Below are positions 6,147 to 11,516 of a stretch of DNA of 11,516 nucleotides, in pieces. A model generated the notes under the pieces. It was not told the DNA's origin and searched no databases. It was given only the letters and a program-made list of their open reading frames with translations. Each line of letters opens with the position of its first letter. The stretch's first letter is position 1. This stretch comes from an uncultured Rhodocyclaceae bacterium. GTDB taxonomy: Bacteria; Pseudomonadota; Gammaproteobacteria; Burkholderiales; Rhodocyclaceae. Location: assembly GCA_937892345.1 (NCBI GenBank), contig CALAGF010000071.1, positions 1-11,516 of the forward strand. Direction: 5' to 3'. Position numbers and translations under genes: made by a program.

Positions 6147-9100
6147 ACGTTTCCGCGTGGTCCATCCGGAATCCGATTCCGGCCATCCTGCTGTTCGTGA
6201 TGCTGACGCTGGCCGGCGTGTTTGCTTTCCGCGCGATGAAAATCCAGCAATTCATGGATATCGACCTGCCGACGGTGATTGTGACCGCCAGCCTGCCCGG
6301 CGCAGCACCGGCGCAGATGGAGACCGAGGTGGCGCGCAAGATCGAGAATTCGGTCGCCACCTTGCAGGGCATCAAGCACATTTACACGAAGGTTCAGGAC
6401 AGCGCGGTCACGGTGACCATCGAATTCCGCCTTGAAAAACCTTCGCAGGAAGCGGTCGACGACGTGCGCGATGCCATTTCGCGCATCCGCTCCGATCTGC
6501 CGGGCGATCTCAAGGACCCGGTGATCAGCAAGATGAATCTCTCCGGTGCGCCCATCCTGACCTTTACGCTGGCGTCCAGCCGGATGGATGACGAGGCGCT
6601 TTCCTGGTTTGTCGACAACACCATCACCAAGACCATGCTCAGCGCACGCGGCGTGGGTGCGGTGGCTCGGGTCGGCGGCGTCACGCGGGAAATCCGGATC
6701 GAACTCGATCCCGACCGCCTGCTGGCCTTGAATGCTTCGGCGGCGGATATTTCCCGGCAATTGCGCCTGATCCAGCAGGAGGCTTCTGGCGGGCGCGCCG
6801 ATATCGGCGGCATCGAGCAATCGGTACGCACGCTGGGCACGGTGAAGTCGGCGGCTGAGCTGGGGGCGATGGACATCGTACTTTCCGATGGTCGTCACGT
6901 GCGCCTCGATCAGGTCGCCAGCGTGCGTGACACGGTGGGCGAGCAGCGCAGCGGCGCCCTGCTCAATGGCAAGCCGGTGGTCGGTTTCGAGATCACGCGC
7001 AGCAAAGGCGCGAGCGAAGTCGATGTGGCGGCTTCCGTGGCAGTCGCGTTGAGCCAGTTGCGGGCGGCGCATCCCGATATCGAGATCACCGAAGCCTTCA
7101 ATTTCGTCGATCCGGTCGTCGAAAACTATGAAGGCTCGATGAAGCTGTTGATTGAAGGCGCGGTACTGGCGGTGATTGTGGTCTGGCTCTTCCTGCGCGA
7201 CGGCCGGGCAACCTTTGTGGCGGCGACGGCTTTGCCGCTGTCGGTGATACCGACCTTTGCCGTGATGTTGCTGATGGGGTTCTCGCTCAATGTCGTCACC
7301 TTGCTCTCGATGTCGCTGGTGGTCGGCATTCTGGTCGATGACGCGATCGTCGAGATCGAAAACATCATGCGTCACTTGCGCATGGGTAAAACGCCTTTCG
7401 AGGCCGCGATGGAGGCGGCGGATGAAATCGGGCTGGCCGTGATCGCCACCACCTTCACCTTGATTGCGGTATTTTTGCCCACCGCCTTCATGGGGGGCGT
7501 GCCGGGCAAATTCTTCGTTCAGTTCGGGTGGACCGCAGCAATTGCCGTGTTTTTCTCGCTGGTGGTGGCCCGCATGCTGACGCCGATGATGGCCGCTTAC
7601 ATCCTGCGTCCCGTGGACGACCTGCCGGCGCCGCGCTGGCTGCGCATTTACGAAGGCTGGGTGGCCTGGTGTCTGGGCCATCGGATCATCACCCTGCTGG
7701 CGGCAGCCGCCTTTTTTGTCGGTTCCTTCATGCTGGTGCCCCTGCTGCCCACCGGCTTCCTGCCGCCGGATGACCTGTCGCAGACACAGGTGCATATCGC
7801 GCTGCCGCCCGGCGTGCGCTATGAGCAGACGCTGGCCAGTGCCGAGCACGCGCGCCGCATCGTGCAGGCCAATCCGCATGTCAAGCTGGTGTATACCGCG
7901 ATCGGCGGTGGTTCGGCGGGGAGCGATCCTTTCGCGCCTTCCGGTGCGGCCGAAGTGCGCAAGGCGACGCTGACCCTGAATCTGACCCCCCGTGGCGAGC
8001 GTCCGGGAACGACCAAGCAGGACATTGAAAATGCCCTGCGCGAGGCGTTGACCGCAATACCCGGGGCGCAGGTCAAGGTCGGGCTGGGTTCGGCCAATGA
8101 AAAATACGTGCTGGTGCTGGCGGGTGAAAACGGCCAATTGCTGGCCGAGCATGCCCGCCTGGTCGAGCGCGATCTGCGCGCCATTCCCGGCATCGGCAAT
8201 GTCACCACCTCGGCCAGTCTGGTGCGCCCGGAGTTGTTGATCCGTCCTGATTTCGCCCGGATGGCGGATCTGGGCGTGACTTCGGCGGCGATTGCCGACA
8301 CCCTGCGCATCGCCACCTCGGGCGATTACGATCAGAGTCTGGCCAAGCTCAATCTGAGCCAGCGTCAGGTGCCGATCGTGGTCAAGCTGCCGCCGTCGGC
8401 ACGCACCGATCTGGCCCTGTTGCGCCAGTTGACCGTACCCGGTCGTCACGGCCCGGTCCGGCTGGACAATATTGCCGATGTGCAGATTGCCGGCGGGCCG
8501 GCGGAAATCAACCGTTACGACCGGCTGCGCAATATCAACTTTGATATCGAACTCAACGGTCAACCGCTGGGTGAGGTGGAAAAAGCCGCGCTCGCTTCAC
8601 CCAGCCTGAAGCAATTGCCGCCGGGCATCATCCAGACCACGGTGGGCGACGCCGAGGCGATGGGTGAGCTGTTCTCCAGCTTTGCGCTGGCGATGGCCAC
8701 CGGCGTGCTCTGCATCTATATCGTGCTGGTGCTGCTGTTCAAGGATTTTGTCCAGCCAGTGACCATTCTTGCGGCGCTGGTGCTTTCCGTGCCGGGCGCA
8801 TTTCTGGCGCTGTTCGTTGCCCAGAAGGCCTTGTCGATGCCGTCGATGATCGGCCTGATCATGCTGATGGGGATTGCCACCAAGAACTCCATCCTGCTCA
8901 TCGACTACGTCATTCTCGCCCGTCGCGACCATGGCCTGAATCGTTGGGATGCGCTGGTCGATGCCTGCCGCAAGCGGGCGCGTCCGATCATCATGACCAC
9001 GGTGGCGATGGGTGCCGGGATGATGCCGATCGCACTGGGCATTGGCGTCGATCCCAGTTTCCGTGCGCCGATGGCCATTGTCGTGATCGGCGGCCTGATC

Positions 9101-9217
9101 ACCTCCACCTTTTTGAGCCTGCTGGTGATTCCCGTGGTCTTTACTTACGTGGACGATCTGATGGCGCGTTTTCGTTCGCCGCGCTCGTCGACCGGCGCAG
9201 GGGCTGACCCCAGGTAA
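6143..9217 (+). CDS. RND efflux transporter permease (AcrB-like)
   Basis: A 1024-residue inner-membrane proton/drug antiporter of the resistance-nodulation-division superfamily, normal in length. The first membrane helix is at about 11-30, followed by a large periplasmic loop (about 31-332), helices 2-6 (about 333-485), helix 7 (about 515-537), a second large loop (about 540-845) and helices 8-12 (about 846-1002). The proton-relay residues are all present: Asp399 and Asp400 in GILVDDAIVEIEN (helix 4), Lys914 in GIATKNSILLIDY (helix 10) and Arg947 in RARPIIMTT before helix 11, matching AcrB Asp407/408, Lys940 and Arg971. No heavy-metal-pump signature was recognised, so an organic substrate (HAE-type) is more likely. 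It is translated from ATGA overlapping the adaptor stop. No outer-membrane factor gene follows, so the pump probably uses a TolC-like channel encoded elsewhere. The last 77 bases overlap the 3' end of tamB on the opposite strand. Confidence 0.95.
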   Translation: MNVSAWSIRNPIPAILLFVMLTLAGVFAFRAMKIQQFMDIDLPTVIVTASLPGAAPAQMETEVARKIENSVATLQGIKHIYTKVQDSAVTVTIEFRLEKPSQEAVDDVRDAISRIRSDLPGDLKDPVISKMNLSGAPILTFTLASSRMDDEALSWFVDNTITKTMLSARGVGAVARVGGVTREIRIELDPDRLLALNASAADISRQLRLIQQEASGGRADIGGIEQSVRTLGTVKSAAELGAMDIVLSDGRHVRLDQVASVRDTVGEQRSGALLNGKPVVGFEITRSKGASEVDVAASVAVALSQLRAAHPDIEITEAFNFVDPVVENYEGSMKLLIEGAVLAVIVVWLFLRDGRATFVAATALPLSVIPTFAVMLLMGFSLNVVTLLSMSLVVGILVDDAIVEIENIMRHLRMGKTPFEAAMEAADEIGLAVIATTFTLIAVFLPTAFMGGVPGKFFVQFGWTAAIAVFFSLVVARMLTPMMAAYILRPVDDLPAPRWLRIYEGWVAWCLGHRIITLLAAAAFFVGSFMLVPLLPTGFLPPDDLSQTQVHIALPPGVRYEQTLASAEHARRIVQANPHVKLVYTAIGGGSAGSDPFAPSGAAEVRKATLTLNLTPRGERPGTTKQDIENALREALTAIPGAQVKVGLGSANEKYVLVLAGENGQLLAEHARLVERDLRAIPGIGNVTTSASLVRPELLIRPDFARMADLGVTSAAIADTLRIATSGDYDQSLAKLNLSQRQVPIVVKLPPSARTDLALLRQLTVPGRHGPVRLDNIADVQIAGGPAEINRYDRLRNINFDIELNGQPLGEVEKAALASPSLKQLPPGIIQTTVGDAEAMGELFSSFALAMATGVLCIYIVLVLLFKDFVQPVTILAALVLSVPGAFLALFVAQKALSMPSMIGLIMLMGIATKNSILLIDYVILARRDHGLNRWDALVDACRKRARPIIMTTVAMGAGMMPIALGIGVDPSFRAPMAIVVIGGLITSTFLSLLVIPVVFTYVDDLMARFRSPRSSTGAGADPR

Positions 9218-11516
9218 GGGTGTAGAGCAGGTCGATGGCGTTGTCGCTGCCGGCCCGGCCGATCAGCGAAATATTGCGATTCAGCGCCACGCTCAGCTTG
9301 ACGATGCTTTCGGCGGTCCCCAGCGATTGCTCGTAGCTGAGCATGGCATTGGATGACAGGCGCTTGCCGATGGTCAGAATCTGATTGCCGGTGGTCGCCG
9401 TGCTGTCGATGCTGCTGCCGGCGACGCGGCTGCCCGGCGTGCGGCCGCCGCTGCCATCGAGTGCGCCCTGACGCACGCCCAGTTCGTCGAGCCCGAATCC
9501 CTGTTTGAGTTGTTGCACCAGATTGACCGAGTCGTTGCCGAGCAAGCCGCCCGCGGCTGCCAGCAGCACGCTGGCGTCGCCGGCGCCGAGGTTGTCCGGG
9601 GCGTGACCAAGAATCAGCCAGCTCAGCTTTTCCGCATCCGGCAGCTCGGGATCGGAGATCAGCCTGACCACCGGCTTGCGTGCCGTGCCGCCGATCTGCA
9701 CGCCGGCTTCGACCATCAGCCCCTTGCGGGTGGCGCGCACATCGAGGGCCGGATTGTCGGGTAGCCCCTGGAAGGTGAGTACGCCGCGGTCCAGATCCAG
9801 ATTCTGGCCGTAGGCGGCGAAGCGGCCATCGCGGGTACGGATGGTGCCGCTGGCCCGAGGCAGGTCGCGGCCACTGGCGCTCAGGCGAATATCGCCGCTC
9901 AGCCGGCTGTTCAGTCCGGCACCGGAAAAATAGAAATTCCGCCCGAGCGAAGTGCTCAAATCCAGTGAAAGTTTCGGGCGTGCCGGCGGGCTGGCTTGGT
10001 CCGCCCGCCGGATCAGCACGTCGTCCGAAAGCCGCGGCGCACCGGCGGGTGCCAGTTGCCAGTAGGCGGCATCGATTGCCAGTGCGCCGCTCAGGCCAAG
10101 CGCGCCATCCTGCCATTGCAGTTTGCCTTTGCCCGATGCAACGACCCATTGGTCCGCCAGTTGAGAAACGCCAAGGCGCTCCATACGAATGTCGAGTTCG
10201 GCATTGCCGGCCGTTTGCATGCGGTCGACCCCGATTTGACCGGAAATTTCCAGTGCGCCGTCGGCCTGCATGCCGGCGGCTTCTTCCGCCAGCGCCAGCC
10301 GCAGGGCGCGCGGCATGGGCGAATGGGGATTGACGAAACGGAAGCGCTCGATGTGCAGCCCTTGTTCTGTCAGCCTGGCTGCCAGTGTGCCGTCACGCAA
10401 TTGCAAGGCATTGTCGACATCGTTCAGACGCAGGGCCTTGCCGTCGATTTGTCCGGAAAAGCGGGGTGTCGCGGGCGTGCCGGCAATCTCGATCCGGCCT
10501 TGTAACTGGCCGCCAGTCTGGATGCTGTCACCAAGCAGCGGTCCCAGCCAGTCGATTTCGCGCAGATCGCTTTCCAGCCGAGCTTGCCATGGCGCTTGCG
10601 AATTGAGCGCCCAGGGCGAGGCGAGGGCGGCGTTCAACTCGCCGCGAACTTCGCCGATACGCGGGTTGCCGGCGCTGAGGCTGGCATTCAAGCGGCCGTC
10701 ACGGGCGCTGGCCTGCAAGGTGGCCTGCCAGTCTTGCGGGGTGCCGGCAAGCTTGAGCGGACCGATGTGCCAGCGCTTGCTGCCGATTTGGAAAGGCGCG
10801 GCTTCGCGCAGGCGCAAGCTGCGTTGCTTGTTCTGAGCGCCGAGTTCGGTCAGGGTGCCTTGCCAGATTTGGTCCAGCCAGCTGCCATTGAGGGCGAAGT
10901 GCAGCGGCGTCGTGTCGTCGATCAATACGCTGCCGTTCAACTGGTGCTGGCGGCGGCTGCCATCGCCCAGCAGTTTGAGATCGCGCAGGCGGGTGCCCTG
11001 TCCTGATGTGCTGAGCTGCTGCACGCGCAGGTCGAGCTGCAAGGGGGCGTCGTCGCCTTCAGCCAGTTGGGCGTTCAGTTTCAGACCGCGCGCCGAGAAG
11101 CGGGCCGGCACGCCCAGGGTATCGGCTTGCAGGCGGGCGTTGAGCATCGGTTGGGCCGGCGTGCCGGCCAGTTCGATCTGCCCCGAGATGCCGCCATCGG
11201 CCCCCAGTGCGGCAAGGCGCTGGGCATCGATGTCGATCAGCAGGTGGTCGCCGGGGCGGCCGAAAGCGCCGCGGACATCGAGGCGGTTGCCGGCGAGCGC
11301 GAGGTGGATCTCCGCTGCCTGCAGTGTGGGCCATTCGAGTTTCAGGGTGCCGTCGCCGCTCAAGGGGTGTTTGCCGAATACGCTGTCCTGCAGCGCAAAA
11401 CGGGCGTCGATGACCGGCTGATTGCCCAGCGCCCCGCGGGCATTCAATCGGGCATTGATACGCGCCGCGGGCAGTTGCGCGAAGCGGGCGGGATCGAAGC
11501 GGCGCAACTCGCCTTG
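9141..11516 (-). CDS. tamB: Translocation and assembly module TamB, C-terminal part (5' end beyond the window)
   Basis: The frame is open to the right edge, so 791 C-terminal residues are seen and the N-terminal signal-anchor part lies outside. TamB is an AsmA-like, beta-taco protein spanning the periplasm. It works with the Omp85 protein TamA in outer-membrane protein or autotransporter assembly and, with YhdP and YdbH, in phospholipid transport to the outer membrane. The sequence is a long run of amphipathic beta-strands with recurring AGTPAxP-like turns (near 11150-11175, 10735-10755, 10470-10495) and ends in the conserved TamB (DUF490) domain: RDGRFAAYGQNLDLDRGVLTF-like strands near 9775-9840, the hallmark DPELPDAEKLSWLILGH at about 9600-9655, then IGKRLSSNAMLSYEQSL and DNAIDLLYTLTWG at the end. 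About 20 polar residues follow the usual final strand, encoded antisense to the RND gene. A TTG at 11505 is internal, not a start. The tamA gene would be expected upstream, off the window. Confidence 0.9.
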   Translation of the reverse strand, partial: QGELRRFDPARFAQLPAARINARLNARGALGNQPVIDARFALQDSVFGKHPLSGDGTLKLEWPTLQAAEIHLALAGNRLDVRGAFGRPGDHLLIDIDAQRLAALGADGGISGQIELAGTPAQPMLNARLQADTLGVPARFSARGLKLNAQLAEGDDAPLQLDLRVQQLSTSGQGTRLRDLKLLGDGSRRQHQLNGSVLIDDTTPLHFALNGSWLDQIWQGTLTELGAQNKQRSLRLREAAPFQIGSKRWHIGPLKLAGTPQDWQATLQASARDGRLNASLSAGNPRIGEVRGELNAALASPWALNSQAPWQARLESDLREIDWLGPLLGDSIQTGGQLQGRIEIAGTPATPRFSGQIDGKALRLNDVDNALQLRDGTLAARLTEQGLHIERFRFVNPHSPMPRALRLALAEEAAGMQADGALEISGQIGVDRMQTAGNAELDIRMERLGVSQLADQWVVASGKGKLQWQDGALGLSGALAIDAAYWQLAPAGAPRLSDDVLIRRADQASPPARPKLSLDLSTSLGRNFYFSGAGLNSRLSGDIRLSASGRDLPRASGTIRTRDGRFAAYGQNLDLDRGVLTFQGLPDNPALDVRATRKGLMVEAGVQIGGTARKPVVRLISDPELPDAEKLSWLILGHAPDNLGAGDASVLLAAAGGLLGNDSVNLVQQLKQGFGLDELGVRQGALDGSGGRTPGSRVAGSSIDSTATTGNQILTIGKRLSSNAMLSYEQSLGTAESIVKLSVALNRNISLIGRAGSDNAIDLLYTLTWGQPLRRSTSAANENAPSDRPRK

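Noticed and set aside
6026..8563. 845-codon open frame on the minus strand, antisense to the RND permease and adaptor end
   Set aside because: It is rich in His, Arg, Gln and Asp in a way typical of the antisense of a GC-biased gene, has no domain, and lies fully under two well-recognised genes.
1..11516. tRNA or rRNA genes, CRISPR arrays, insertion sequences, phage or defence genes
   Set aside because: None was recognised on either strand: no repeat-spacer pattern, no transposase-like frame, no cloverleaf-like sequence noticed. Small structured RNAs cannot be excluded by eye.

Overview
The window is GC-rich and densely packed with Gram-negative genes. Outer-membrane-directed lipoproteins, an RND efflux pair, TamB and a GspE-type ATPase with an MshE N-terminal domain point to a Proteobacterium. 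Protein style (the YXWGXW lipoprotein, a Pct-type CoA-transferase very close to the betaproteobacterial form) suggests a Betaproteobacterium, possibly of the Rhodocyclales/Burkholderiales type. The lineage is an inference from protein character, not a database result.

Layout. (1) Positions 35-1498, minus strand: a GspE/PilB/MshE-family secretion or pilus assembly ATPase with a tandem c-di-GMP-binding MshEN domain. Its reading frame stops after only the first CxxC of the C-terminal metal-binding domain, so it looks prematurely ended. (2) 1499-1784: a divergent intergenic region. (3) 1785-2507, plus: a small YXWGXW-repeat lipoprotein. (4) 2508-2644: a leader region with a perfect 10-bp hairpin whose loop carries a Shine-Dalgarno sequence, followed by a possible 20-codon leader ORF that overlaps the next start codon (ATGA). 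(5) 2645-3229, plus: a two-CBS-domain protein. (6) 3231-3293: three consecutive inverted repeats, one a probable terminator and one operator-like. (7) 3361-4974, plus: a propionate/acyl-CoA:acetate CoA-transferase. (8) 5058-9217, plus: a two-gene RND efflux operon, a lipoprotein membrane-fusion adaptor and an AcrB-type permease overlapping by ATGA, with a good sigma70-like promoter just upstream. (9) 9141-11516, minus: the C-terminal 791 residues of TamB, running off the right edge and overlapping the 3' end of the RND gene tail-to-tail by 77 bp.

How they fit together: most genes are envelope functions (pilus/secretion motor, two lipoproteins, efflux, TamB lipid/outer-membrane biogenesis), with one metabolic enzyme and one probable nucleotide-sensing CBS protein. 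I see no phage, transposon, CRISPR, toxin-antitoxin or defence locus, no RNA genes, and no convincing new multi-gene system. The points most worth a second look are the truncated ATPase, the hairpin/leader-ORF upstream of the CBS gene, the inverted-repeat cluster before the CoA-transferase, and the RND/tamB antisense overlap.
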